A stretch of 11,313 nucleotides of DNA. It comes from DATDCV01 sp036524155 (GTDB lineage: Bacteria > Verrucomicrobiota > Verrucomicrobiia > Limisphaerales > UBA8199). The DNA is taken from assembly GCA_036524155.1 (NCBI GenBank), contig DATDCV010000420.1, forward strand, positions 1 to 11,313, in the 5' to 3' direction. This document shows positions 1-7,655 of this stretch, in pieces (position 1 is the first letter of the stretch; each line of letters opens with the position of its first letter). A program made the translations under genes and the position numbers. The notes below the pieces were generated by a model. The model was not told the DNA's origin, searched no databases, and was given only the letters and a program-made list of their open reading frames with translations.

Positions 1-975
1 ACGCTTCTCAAACACAGAACAGCAGTCTCCCTTGCGCTCGCCGTGGGTGCCGCCTGCGCTACCAGCGCCCGGGCCGAAGAAACCGGGAGCGGACATTAAG
101 CCCCCGGCGGGATGGCCTCTTTTATTGATGCGCTGCCCGCCAGGCCGGGCCTCGCTGTCGCTAATTATTTTATGTACTACGACGCCAGCGCCAGCGCCCG
201 CCCGCTCCCGTTCGGCGGGTTGAACACGTTTGACTCCCACGCCCAAGCCTACTCCGATTCGGTGTTAGCCTTGTACAAAACGCCCCTGGAACTCCTCGAC
301 GGCAATTACTCAGCCGGGCTCGTTCTTCCTGATGTTTGGCTCGAAGTGGATGGCTACGTCACTGTCATGGGGCAAGGAGGCCCCCTCCAGGTCAGAATGC
401 GGGACACCGCCAATGGGCTCGGGGATCTCACAGTGCTCCCCTTTATGCTCGGCTGGACCAACGGCGACTTCAGGTACGACGTGCGCCTGGGCGTCTATGC
501 CCCCAGCGGCGAATACGAGAAGGGCCGATTGGCCAATATCGGCAAGAATTTCTGGACCTTCGAGCCCGCAGTGTCGCTGAGTTGGCTCAGCAGCTAAATC
601 GGTTTGGAGGCCTCGGCCTTCGCCGTGCTGGACTTCAGCACGAAAAACGACGCGACCGATTACCAGAGCGGCGATGTGTTTCGCCTGGATGCGACCTTCG
701 CCGAACATCTGCCCCTCGGCAAGCTAGGCGTCATCGGGGTGGGGGCCAACGCGTTCTACTACCAGCAAATCACCGGAGACAGCGCCCAGGGCCCTCTGGG
801 GGCGGAATTCGAAGGCTTTGAGGGCCGGAGCGTCGGCGTTGGCCCCGTCGTGTCCTTCATCACCAAAGTCGCCGGCAAGGACCTGGTTGCGGAGGTCAAA
901 TGGCTGCCCGAGTTGGATGTTGAAAAGCGCCTCAAAGGCGATTATGTCTGGTTCAAACTCGGTTTGGCATTTTAG
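1..975 (+). pseudogene. Outer-membrane transporter-like protein (SphA / MetA-pathway phenol-degradation family), broken by two in-frame TAA codons
   Basis: One reading frame runs from the window edge to TAG at 973-975 with no frameshift, but TAA interrupts it at 97-99 and 595-597. Codons 1-25 form the end of a signal peptide (hydrophobic SLALAVGAACATS, then ARA before EET), so the true start lies upstream of the window. The body has the alternating pattern of an outer-membrane beta-barrel and ends in a barrel-like strand, KLGLAF. From family knowledge, GSGH-stop-APGGMASFIDALP matches a conserved stretch where Tyr normally follows GH, so TAC or TAT to TAA is the simplest explanation. Such proteins are thought to be channels for hydrophobic or aromatic substrates. 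A restart at ATG 112 would lack a signal peptide and is unlikely to work. The length of about 324 codons is normal for the family. Recent pseudogene is the best reading; a sequencing error or readthrough is the alternative. Confidence 0.75.
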
Positions 976-984
976 AAAGTTTCT

Positions 985-1010
985 TTGCGCTGGCTTAACC
1001 GGCAGCGCAA
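985..1010 (+). other. Perfect 8-bp inverted repeat (hairpin) after the transporter-like pseudogene
   Basis: TTGCGCTG at 985-992 pairs perfectly with CAGCGCAA at 1003-1010 around a 10-nt loop, starting 10 nt after the TAG of the preceding pseudogene. No T-tract follows on either strand, so it is not a classical intrinsic terminator. It could be a transcript-end stabiliser or a degenerate terminator. Confidence 0.4.
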
Positions 1011-1031
1011 GCAGATGAGACAAGACATGGC

Positions 1032-1541
1032 ATGAGTCGGCAGAGGAACAAGAGCGCATCCAAACGCCCGCCTGCCAGCAGCAACCGGCGGAAGGCAGGA
1101 TGGGCTGCCGTTTTTGTGATTGTTGTGTTGCTCGTCCTGGCGTTTACCTGGAGCGGCGCCCATAGGGCTTTTCTCTCTGGCCCTGTCGGGCACACGACCC
1201 AGCCGTTCGATTCTTCCGTTCTCGTGGGCCGTTGGGAGAGGCCCGATGGCGGCTACATTCTCGATATTAGCGCTGCGCATGCCGATGGCCGTCTGGAGGC
1301 GCGGTATTTTAATCCCCAGCCTATCAAGGTCTCGAAGGCCGAGGTGCGACGCTGGGACCAGATGTCGGGCCTCTTCCTCGAGCTTCGGGACGTCAACTAC
1401 CCCGGTTGCACTTACAACCTCGCCTATCTGCCCGCCGAGGATTGCTTGGCTGGACAGTACTACCAGGCTGCGATTCGGGAGACTTTTGATGTGCGGTTCG
1501 TGCGCGTCAAACCGGGGGGGCCGGGTGCCGCAAACCAATAG
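1032..1541 (+). CDS. Small membrane-anchored conserved hypothetical protein
   Basis: A 169-residue protein. A basic N-terminus (residues 1-22, rich in Arg, Lys and Ser) precedes one transmembrane segment at about 23-40 (AAVFVIVVLLVLAFTW), giving an N-in topology with the rest outside the cytoplasmic membrane. The exported part (about 62-160) is a compact beta-rich domain with motifs VGRWERPDGGYILDI, ARYFNPQPIKVSKAE, LRDVNYPGCTYNL and ETFDVRFVRV. I recognise this pattern from conserved proteins of unknown function, often found next to transporter-like outer-membrane genes as here. Family members usually have Ser where this copy has Cys126 (YPGC). The start is ATG 1032; an ATG five bases upstream leads at once to a stop. 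No strong ribosome binding site is visible. It may once have been cotranscribed with the broken upstream gene. Function unknown. Confidence 0.75.
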   Translation: MSRQRNKSASKRPPASSNRRKAGWAAVFVIVVLLVLAFTWSGAHRAFLSGPVGHTTQPFDSSVLVGRWERPDGGYILDISAAHADGRLEARYFNPQPIKVSKAEVRRWDQMSGLFLELRDVNYPGCTYNLAYLPAEDCLAGQYYQAAIRETFDVRFVRVKPGGPGAANQ

Positions 1542-1635
1542 TCACAGATGAACGCCAACCGCGAACAGGAGGACCGAATCGGTAAACGGCTTCGCGTTCG
1601 ATCAACAGAAAAACAAAACCGGATAACTTGAATGC

Positions 1636-2580
1636 GTGAGTGCAGTCCGCCATTGTGCCAAGGGGCTCAAGGTGGTTCTTTTGGCTTTGATTTTCGGACT
1701 TGCAGGAAGTGGTGCCTCCTTTTGCGCCATCAATCCCGGCGTGATCACCGATGCCCCGTTCGTCACCGGTCGCGACGTCACGTTCATGGAGTTGGCTGCG
1801 CCGGTCCAGGCCCTGACCCCTGGAGTGGATGCGGGCGTGCAAACCGGCCGGCCTTTCCTTCAAGAACGGATGACGTGGACGGCAGGAGTGTTTTCTCAAG
1901 GCGTGGGCCGCGACTACGGCGATGCCTCAGAAAACTACGCCCGCGTCATCGCTCGTCTGACGGGTTTGCCGTTGGACAAGTCAGATCCAAATCGGCCCGA
2001 GGCGAGCGGCTTGCTGCACTTGGGCCTCAGTGCCAACGTCCTTTATTCGGCTAATAGCTCGGTACGTTATCAAACTCGCCCGGAGAGCCGCCAGGCACCC
2101 TATATTGTCGATACCGGGGGCATCCGCGCCAATGGCGCCTTGGTGGCGGGCGCGGAAGTTGGCTGGGTCGACGGACCCTGCTCCGCGCAGGCCGAGTATC
2201 TCCACTCCTCAGTCCGGAAGGACAGCGGGCAGATGCTGAACTTCGATGGCTTTTACACTTCGCTGAGCTGGTTTGTCACCGGTGAGAGTCGCCCCTATGA
2301 CCATCAAGCCGGCTGCTTCGCTCGGGTGATCCCAAAGCGGAATTTCGATTGGGGCAGGGGTGGTTGGGGCGCCTGGGAACTCGCCACGCGCTATTCGTAC
2401 CTCAACCTCGGCAGCGAAGATATCCATGGCGGCCGATTGTCGATGTTGATGGCCGGGGTGAACTGGTATTTGCACCCGCATATTAAATGGCGGTTCGATT
2501 ACGGATACGGGCACGTGGCGGATCGTCAGCCCGCCGGCAACCTCAATATTCTTCAAACCCGTTTCGAAGTCGATTTCTGA
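1636..2580 (+). CDS. Porin O/P (phosphate-selective porin) family protein, N-terminally shortened
   Basis: A 314-residue protein starting at GTG 1636, the first plausible start after the in-frame TAA at 1624-1626. Residues 11-30 (LKVVLLALIFGLAGSGASFC) look like a genuine signal peptide. The body carries porin O/P motifs in order: TFMELAAPVQALTPG (about 49-63), ERMTWTAGVF, ARLTGLP, LLHLGLSANVLYS, RPESRQAPYIVDTG, FDGFYTSLSWFVTGESRPYD, WGAWELATRYSYLNL, AGVNWYLHPH and a terminal strand ending in RFEVDF with the C-terminal Phe typical of outer-membrane proteins. Full family members are usually about 400-480 residues and have roughly 100-150 residues of coiled coil and barrel strands before the FME motif; that part is missing, so the signal peptide sits almost directly on the middle of the barrel. 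It may be a deletion product or an unusual short porin. The upstream leader has no clear ribosome binding site at the right distance. Confidence 0.75.
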   Translation: MSAVRHCAKGLKVVLLALIFGLAGSGASFCAINPGVITDAPFVTGRDVTFMELAAPVQALTPGVDAGVQTGRPFLQERMTWTAGVFSQGVGRDYGDASENYARVIARLTGLPLDKSDPNRPEASGLLHLGLSANVLYSANSSVRYQTRPESRQAPYIVDTGGIRANGALVAGAEVGWVDGPCSAQAEYLHSSVRKDSGQMLNFDGFYTSLSWFVTGESRPYDHQAGCFARVIPKRNFDWGRGGWGAWELATRYSYLNLGSEDIHGGRLSMLMAGVNWYLHPHIKWRFDYGYGHVADRQPAGNLNILQTRFEVDF

Positions 2581-2698
2581 CTCGCTCGCTTCAGCCACTT
2601 TTGCCTGTTCCACTACCCTCCGCTCCGTTAAGTTTTTCACCAATCGAACTCATCGCTGTCCCATGGCCCAGTCGCTACGTTGCACAACAATCACTCCC
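2581..2698 (+). other. Intergenic leader of the propeller-symporter pair
   Basis: 118 bases separate the porin gene from the next start. The stretch holds an in-frame ATG at 2663 that would add 12 non-hydrophobic residues to the downstream protein. I see no convincing promoter, terminator or ribosome binding site in it. Confidence 0.4.
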
Positions 2699-3925
2699 AT
2701 GAAAAACCTCTGCACATCCGTTCTGCTGTTCTTTTTGACTTCATCGCCGATGGGCGCCGGTGATTGGCCTCAATGGCGCGGGCCCAACCGCGATGATGTG
2801 TCCTCCGAAAGTGGCTTGCTGAAAGTGTGGCCTCCGAACGGTCCATCGCTGGTTTGGAAGGCCACGGGTTTGGGGGAAGGGCACGGCGGGGTTTCCGTCG
2901 CCGGTGCGCACGTGTTTACCGTGGGCGATAAGAGCGGGTCGAGCCATGCGCTTGCGCTTGATAGGGAATCAGGGAAGGTGATCTGGACGGCCGTAATCGG
3001 CAAAGCAGGTGCCGATCCTGCCGGACCGCGAAGCACGCCCACAGTAGAAGGCGGGCGGGTCTTTGTGCTCGGCCAGTTTGGGGATTTGTGTTGCCTCGAA
3101 GTTGCGACCGGCAAGGAAGTGTGGCGAAAGAGTCTCGAGAAGGATTTTGGCGGCCGGTGCGGCGGTTGGAGATACAGCGAATCCCCGTTGGTCGATGGCG
3201 ATGTGGTGGTCAGCACGCCGGGCAGCGCGCGGGGTTCGATGGTCGCTCTGAATAAGACGAACGGCGAACTAATCTGGCAGACAAAGGATTTCACCGATCC
3301 GGCGGAATACGCGTCTCCGATCGTTGCCCAGATCGGCGGTGTCAGGCAATACGTACAACTGACTGGGGAACACGTGGTGGGCGTTGAAGCCAAAACGGGC
3401 AAGATTCTCTGGCGCGCGGCTCGCCATGGCGAGACTGCGACTGTGCCCACGCCGATTTTCTACGATAACGAGGTTTATGTCACCTCGGGCTACGGCATCG
3501 GATGCAACCTCTTCAAAATCAGCAAGGCAGCAGATGTTTACAGCGCTGGGCAGGTTTACGCGAACAAAGTTATGGTCAACCACCATGGCGGAGTCGTCCG
3601 CGTCGGCGAATACCTCTACGGATACTCCGACGGCAAGGGGTGGGTTTGCCAGGAATTCAGGACCGGGCGCCTGGTTTGGAGTAACAACGGCGTCGGCAAA
3701 GGCTCCCTGACCTACGCTGATGGCTGCCTGTACCTGCGCAGTGAAGGAGGTAAAGGGATCGTCGCTCTGGTCGAAGCCTCGCCGAAGGCTTACACCGAGA
3801 AAGGCCGCTTCGATCAGCCCGACCGGAGCAGCCAAAACAGTTGGCCCCACCCCGTCGTCGCCGGCGGAATGCTCTACATCCGCGACCAGGACGTTCTGCT
3901 CTGCTACGACGTGAAAACTAAGTAA
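2699..3925 (+). CDS. Secreted PQQ-like beta-propeller repeat protein
   Basis: A 408-residue protein. I chose ATG 2699 over the in-frame ATG 2663 because it gives a clean signal peptide (MKNLCTSVLLFFLTSSPMGA, cut before GDWPQWRG). The motif DWPQWRGPNRD just after the cleavage site is the hallmark N-terminus of the planctomycete/verrucomicrobial PQQ-like propeller family. Blade repeats are visible as GKVIWTAVI (about 92-100), GKEVWRKSL (138-146), GELIWQTKD (189-197), GKILWRA (234-240) and GRLVWSN (323-329), with partner strands such as GGVSVAGAHVFTVG, GRVFVLGQFGDLCCLE and GMLYIRDQDVLLCYDV. Members share a fold with PQQ dehydrogenases and BamB, but the calcium and PQQ ligands cannot be confirmed here, so a catalytic role is unproven. 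The gene is followed after 19 nt by the symporter on the same strand, suggesting one transcript and a periplasmic binding or processing role linked to solute uptake. Confidence 0.85.
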   Translation: MKNLCTSVLLFFLTSSPMGAGDWPQWRGPNRDDVSSESGLLKVWPPNGPSLVWKATGLGEGHGGVSVAGAHVFTVGDKSGSSHALALDRESGKVIWTAVIGKAGADPAGPRSTPTVEGGRVFVLGQFGDLCCLEVATGKEVWRKSLEKDFGGRCGGWRYSESPLVDGDVVVSTPGSARGSMVALNKTNGELIWQTKDFTDPAEYASPIVAQIGGVRQYVQLTGEHVVGVEAKTGKILWRAARHGETATVPTPIFYDNEVYVTSGYGIGCNLFKISKAADVYSAGQVYANKVMVNHHGGVVRVGEYLYGYSDGKGWVCQEFRTGRLVWSNNGVGKGSLTYADGCLYLRSEGGKGIVALVEASPKAYTEKGRFDQPDRSSQNSWPHPVVAGGMLYIRDQDVLLCYDVKTK

Positions 3926-3944
3926 AGCCCGTCCCGCGCCGGCA

Positions 3945-5831
3945 ATGCAACTGCACACCATCGATATCGCCATCATCCTGGGGTACTTCCTGACCGTGAT
4001 CTTGATCGGGCTCTGGGTGTCGCGGCGCGGCGCCAAGGACCTGGACTCCTATTTCCTCGGCAGCAAATCGCTTCCCTGGTACATGCTGGGAATCTCCGAC
4101 GCCTCGGGCATGTTCGACATCAGCGGCACGATGTGGATGGTTTACATCCTCTTTGTGTACGGCTTGAAAAGCATTTGGCTGCCCTTCGTCTGGCCGGTGT
4201 TCAACCAGATCTTTCTCATGATGTTCCTAAGCGCCTGGCTGCGGCGCTCCAACGTGTTGACGGGCGCGGAGTGGATCCAGACCCGCTTCGGACGCGACAC
4301 CGGGGCGAGCCTCGCCCACGTGAGCGTGGTGTTGTTCGCGCTGGTCAACGTGGTCGGCATGCTGGCCTACGCCTTCAAAGGGATTGGCAAGTTCGCCGTG
4401 GTAATGTTGCCCTGGCGTTTCACTGACGCCACCACCGGCCTTTTCACAAACGAGAACATCTACGCCATCATCATCCTGGGCCTGACTTCTCTCTACGCCA
4501 TCAAAGGCGGCATGATTAGCGTCGTGATCACCGAGGTGCTGCAGTTTTCGATACTGACGATTACCTCGATCACCATAGGAATCATCGCCATCTGGAAAGT
4601 GTCTCCGGAGTTGATCCAACACGCCGTGCCTGCCGGTTGGGCCAATCCGTTTTTCGGGTTGAAGCTAGGGCTGGATTGGACCGGCATCTTTGACAAGGTC
4701 AACGAAGCCATCCGCGAGGACGGCAATGAGTGGTTTGGAATCATCTTCGGGCTGATGTTCTTTAAAGGCGTGCTGGCCAGCCTGGCGGGTCCGGCGCCGA
4801 ATTACGATATGCAGCGGGTGCTGGCCACCCGCAATCCGCGCGAGGCCTGCATGATGAACGGCATGGTGAACATCGTGCTTTATTTCCCCCGTTACATGAT
4901 GATCACAGGGATCACGGTGCTCGCACTGGCCTTCTGCATGCCGCAACTGCACGCCATGGCCAAGCCGGACTTCGAAAAGCTGATGCCGATTGTGCTCAGC
5001 CAGTACGTTCCCGTCGGCGTCCTGGGCTTCCTTCTCGCCGGGCTGATGGCGGCGTTCATGTCCAACTTCGCCGCCACGATCAACGCAGCGCCCGCCTATA
5101 TCGTAAACGACATTTACAAGCGGTTTATCAACCCGAAATCGTCCGGGCCCAGGGAAGTGTTTCTGAGCCGGATCGCCTCGGTGGGCGTGCTGGCCGTCGG
5201 AATCGTCTTCGGTTTGCTCACTGAAGATATTCGCAAGGTGCTGATGTGGATCGTAGGCGCGCTCTACGGCGGCTACGTGATGGCCAACGTGCTCAAGTGG
5301 TATTGGTGGCGGTTCAACGGGTACGGTTACTTCTGGGGCATGGTTTCGGGAATCGTCAGCGCTATGTTCGTGCCCGCGCTCGTCGACGCGATCGTCGGGC
5401 ACGCTGTCAATCCTCTCTACACCTTCCCGATCATATTCGGCATCTCCACTATCGGCTGCATCGCGGGAACGCTGCTGAGCAAACCGGAAGACGACAGCAT
5501 CCTGAAGGGCTTCTACCGGACCGTGAACCCGTGGGGATTTTGGGGCCCCATCCGTGAAAAGGTCCTGCGAGAGGAGCCAGACTTTCAGCCGAACCGCAAT
5601 TTCAAACGCGATTCCGGGAACGTGCTTGTGGGAATCGTCTGGCAGCTCTGCCTGACCGCCCTGCCGATCTACCTGGTTCTAAGAAGCTGGAATTGGGTTG
5701 GTGCCATTCTCGTAACGCTGGCAGCCACCACCGTTTTCATTAAGTTCAATTGGTACGACAAACTTGAGAAGGTGCCGGCCACGGGGCCGAAGCGGGAGAG
5801 CGAACCGGGGACGGTGGTACAGACTCGCTAA
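3945..5831 (+). CDS. Sodium:solute symporter (SSS family)
   Basis: A 628-residue integral membrane protein with about 13-14 hydrophobic helices, the first at about 6-26 (IDIAIILGYFLTVILIGLWV). Recognisable SSS features are the first-helix/loop region RRGAKDLDSYFLGSKSLPWY (27-46), DASGMFDISG (52-61), GPAPNYDMQRVLATRNPREA (282-301) and the helix 8 signature LMAAFMSNFAATINAAPAYI (367-386) followed by NDIYKRF. By analogy with vSGLT, helix 8 contributes the Na2 site as A-x-x-S-S; here it reads A370-F-M-S373-N374, so the second Ser is Asn. The C-terminus past residue 540 adds a hydrophilic loop and about two extra hydrophobic stretches (560-600), longer than minimal SSS proteins. It is likely cotranscribed with the upstream propeller. 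The substrate (sugar, sugar acid or other organic solute) cannot be read from the sequence. Its TAA overlaps the stop of the convergent gene. Confidence 0.9.
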   Translation: MQLHTIDIAIILGYFLTVILIGLWVSRRGAKDLDSYFLGSKSLPWYMLGISDASGMFDISGTMWMVYILFVYGLKSIWLPFVWPVFNQIFLMMFLSAWLRRSNVLTGAEWIQTRFGRDTGASLAHVSVVLFALVNVVGMLAYAFKGIGKFAVVMLPWRFTDATTGLFTNENIYAIIILGLTSLYAIKGGMISVVITEVLQFSILTITSITIGIIAIWKVSPELIQHAVPAGWANPFFGLKLGLDWTGIFDKVNEAIREDGNEWFGIIFGLMFFKGVLASLAGPAPNYDMQRVLATRNPREACMMNGMVNIVLYFPRYMMITGITVLALAFCMPQLHAMAKPDFEKLMPIVLSQYVPVGVLGFLLAGLMAAFMSNFAATINAAPAYIVNDIYKRFINPKSSGPREVFLSRIASVGVLAVGIVFGLLTEDIRKVLMWIVGALYGGYVMANVLKWYWWRFNGYGYFWGMVSGIVSAMFVPALVDAIVGHAVNPLYTFPIIFGISTIGCIAGTLLSKPEDDSILKGFYRTVNPWGFWGPIREKVLREEPDFQPNRNFKRDSGNVLVGIVWQLCLTALPIYLVLRSWNWVGAILVTLAATTVFIKFNWYDKLEKVPATGPKRESEPGTVVQTR

Positions 5832-7195
5832 CTTACTTCGTACCACTCGGGCTTGAGGACAACACGTTGGCCGGTCCGGATCGCTTCATTGGCTTGAATA
5901 GCGGTGACCGCGGCGCGAAAGCCCTCGAGGTAACCCGGCGCCGGGCGGCGCGGGACGCGGGTGGCAAGGTGCTCGACCAGGCCTTCCGGGTCGTCGCTGA
6001 TGAGTTTCAGATAATCTTCTCGCGCGGCGACCAGGTCGCGGGCATTGGCGAGAAAGACTGTCAGCGCGCAACTCAGCGGCGTCTTGGGCGGCTCCGCTTT
6101 CTCCGTCGGCTGCTGGTCTGCGGACACTGATTTGCTGGCGCCGACCTTGAGGATAATGCCGGTCTCGTCCAGGATCTGTTGTTTGGGAAAGTAGACTTCC
6201 CATCCCAACAGGCGGGCGTCGACTTCTTTAAAGAGCCATATATCGCTTTGCCGGAGCAGGACGGCCGACTCGTTCCCGTAATAGATTTCATACTCGCCGG
6301 CAAAGGAGTTTGCGAGCGTGGCGTCACAGTACATGAAGAAAGTGCCCGGGAATTCGAGCACGAGCCGGGCTGTGTCCGGCACTTCACGCCCATCATCCCA
6401 CGACGCAACAGTCCCAGCCCCGCTGACGGCGACCGGTTGCTGATCCAGAAACCAGGTGGCCTGGTCCATGAGGTGACTGACGATCTCGCCCATTAAGCCC
6501 AGGGATAAGCTTTTGTCTAACCGCCAATTCAGTTCCTTTTCGCGTTCGGGTTTGGGCGAGGCTGCGCGCCAGCTTTGCTTCTTATGCCATTGCGCGCGCG
6601 CCATCACCGGCTTGCCGAGGGCGCCTGTCCGGAAGGTCCGGATTAATTCGAGGCGTTGCGGATCCGAGCGGAGCTGGAGACCGGACTGAAAAACGAGTTG
6701 GCGAGCTGCTTTGGCGGCCAGGGCGATGCTGCGTGCGTCTTCCACGGTGTGAGCGATTGGCGCCTCACAATAGACGTGCTTGCCGGCGCCCAGCGCGGCC
6801 AGCACGATCTCTTTGTGTTGATGGGTAGGGGTGGCGATTATGACCGCCGGGATGTCGGGATTATTCAGCACGGCCCTGTAATCAGGCGTCTGCTGGGCTC
6901 CCGGCGCCGCACTGGCGCAACGGTTGAGTGAGGCCGGGTAAGTGTCGCAGATGGCGGCGATCTGCGCCTCCGGCAGCGTGCCCAGCGTGCTCAGAATCGT
7001 GCGCCCCCACGTTCCCAGCCCAATCACCCCCACCTTTACTGGCGGACCGACGGGCTTCTTTTCCTGGTCGCCAGGTTCCGTTGACTGCGCCAGAACTCTC
7101 ACGCCTCCCAGCATCGTCATCAAGGTCGCCGTGGAGCTGCCTTTCAGAAAATCCCGTCGATTAAAGTCAGCGTCCTTTGAAAAATGCGGGCTCAT
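5828..7195 (-). CDS. Tat-exported Gfo/Idh/MocA-family oxidoreductase
   Basis: A 455-residue protein read from ATG at 7195-7193. Residues 12-19 (NRRDFLKG) form a twin-arginine motif before a hydrophobic stretch, pointing to folded export with bound nucleotide. The Rossmann domain follows: KVGVIGLGTWG (54-64, GxGxxG), the acidic strand end AICD (81-84) and ATPTHQHKEIVLAALGAGKH (121-140). The usual CEKP motif with catalytic Lys is CEAP here (143-146), so the Lys is replaced by Ala145. The C-terminal half contains GEIVSHLMDQATWFL (236-250), keeping His241 and Asp244 of the family's HxxD-type motif, and WDDGREVPDT. I recall a verrucomicrobial/planctomycete subgroup that shares EAP, so this may be a lineage feature rather than damage. 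The role is probably oxidation or epimerisation of a sugar or sugar acid in the periplasm, in keeping with the adjacent symporter. It is convergent to that gene with a short stop-stop overlap. Confidence 0.88.
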   Translation of the reverse strand: MSPHFSKDADFNRRDFLKGSSTATLMTMLGGVRVLAQSTEPGDQEKKPVGPPVKVGVIGLGTWGRTILSTLGTLPEAQIAAICDTYPASLNRCASAAPGAQQTPDYRAVLNNPDIPAVIIATPTHQHKEIVLAALGAGKHVYCEAPIAHTVEDARSIALAAKAARQLVFQSGLQLRSDPQRLELIRTFRTGALGKPVMARAQWHKKQSWRAASPKPEREKELNWRLDKSLSLGLMGEIVSHLMDQATWFLDQQPVAVSGAGTVASWDDGREVPDTARLVLEFPGTFFMYCDATLANSFAGEYEIYYGNESAVLLRQSDIWLFKEVDARLLGWEVYFPKQQILDETGIILKVGASKSVSADQQPTEKAEPPKTPLSCALTVFLANARDLVAAREDYLKLISDDPEGLVEHLATRVPRRPAPGYLEGFRAAVTAIQANEAIRTGQRVVLKPEWYEVS

Positions 7196-7256
7196 ATACG
7201 GTTCAGGGCTTGCCGGATGTTAGACGGGCCGAGGCAGCGTGAAATTCATGAACTTG

Positions 7257-7279
7257 ACGGTCCGGTAAGCAGGGACCGT
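7257..7279. repeat. Perfect 7-bp inverted repeat (candidate operator or hairpin)
   Basis: ACGGTCC at 7257-7263 and GGACCGT at 7273-7279 are exact reverse complements separated by 9 nt (GGTAAGCAG). The repeat lies about 62-84 nt upstream of the oxidoreductase start on the other strand, so a regulator-binding site is possible. There is no T-tract, so it is not a typical terminator. Confidence 0.35.
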
Positions 7280-7352
7280 GAGGTCCGACTCAAGAAAGCG
7301 ACGAGGATTCACTTTCCGAGGCGCGGGTACCCCATCAGTCTTGGGTCGGAGC

Positions 7353-7369
7353 GCCGAGTTGCACTCGGC
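7353..7369. repeat. Perfect 7-bp stem, 3-nt loop hairpin (REP-like)
   Basis: GCCGAGT at 7353-7359 and ACTCGGC at 7363-7369 form a perfect GC-rich stem around TGC. The surrounding string GCGCCGAGTTGCACTCGGC resembles short palindromes scattered between genes in related genomes, as I recall them. A REP-like interspersed element is the leading guess; no copy number can be seen from one window. Confidence 0.4.
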
Positions 7370-7469
7370 TTACAGGAGGTCGTCGGCTCGCATACGGTGC
7401 ACGAAATTTGCCAAGGGGCACCGAGGGCACTTGACTACCGGCCAAAGAGCAAAGATAGTGGTATAGCAT

Positions 7470-7646
7470 ATGCAAGGCCTTGAGCACATCCAAGAGGCGC
7501 CGCAATGGATGAAGGAAAGAATGCGGGCTTTGCGGAAGCTGCCGCCGCCGAGCTTGGCCGAGGTGAGGCGGCAGCTTCAGGCCAGCGCGGAATACCGCGA
7601 GCAATTGAGAAGCAAGCCAAGCGCCCTGAAGAACGGCAGACACTAG
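7470..7646 (+). CDS. Small basic hypothetical protein (58 aa)
   Basis: ATG at 7470-7472 directly follows an in-frame TAG (7464-7466), and the frame ends at TAG 7644-7646. The 58-residue product is highly charged and probably helical, with segments such as QWMKERMRALRKLP and LAEVRRQLQASAEYREQLR, no signal peptide and no membrane helix. Codon third positions are mostly G or C, as expected for a real gene here. The next small reading frame starts 9 nt later in the same frame, so these are either two coupled genes or one gene cut by a nonsense codon. I do not recognise a family. No good ribosome binding site is visible. Confidence 0.4.
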   Translation: MQGLEHIQEAPQWMKERMRALRKLPPPSLAEVRRQLQASAEYREQLRSKPSALKNGRH

Positions 7647-7655
7647 AACGCCCAG

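Larger units (their letters stand above)
7196..7469. other. Divergent intergenic region with two perfect hairpins
   Basis: 274 bases between the minus-strand oxidoreductase start and the first small + strand reading frame. They hold two perfect inverted repeats (listed separately). I see no clear sigma-70 promoter and no believable gene here on either strand. As the 5' region of the oxidoreductase gene it must contain that gene's promoter. Confidence 0.4.

Noticed and set aside
310..708. Minus-strand open frame across the transporter-like pseudogene
   Set aside because: It is antisense to a clear beta-barrel-like coding frame and shows no recognisable domain, signal or codon preference.
1..975. 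Changed genetic code reading TAA as an amino acid
   Set aside because: Several intact genes in the window end at TAA at the expected family C-terminus, for example the propeller, the symporter and the DUF6345-like gene.
972..1538. Long minus-strand open frame antisense to the small membrane-anchored protein
   Set aside because: The + strand product has a membrane anchor and recognisable conserved motifs; the minus product is low in hydrophobic organisation and looks like a GC-rich shadow.
1567..1572. Perfect AGGAGG Shine-Dalgarno-like string
   Set aside because: No start codon follows at a usable distance, and it is more than 60 bases from the porin start.
3269..4036. Minus-strand open frame spanning the end of the propeller gene and the start of the symporter
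   Set aside because: It crosses two well-supported + strand genes and has no protein-like motifs.
4665..5402. Minus-strand open frame inside the symporter, rich in His, Asp and Arg
   Set aside because: Its composition is the expected antisense image of membrane-helix codons.
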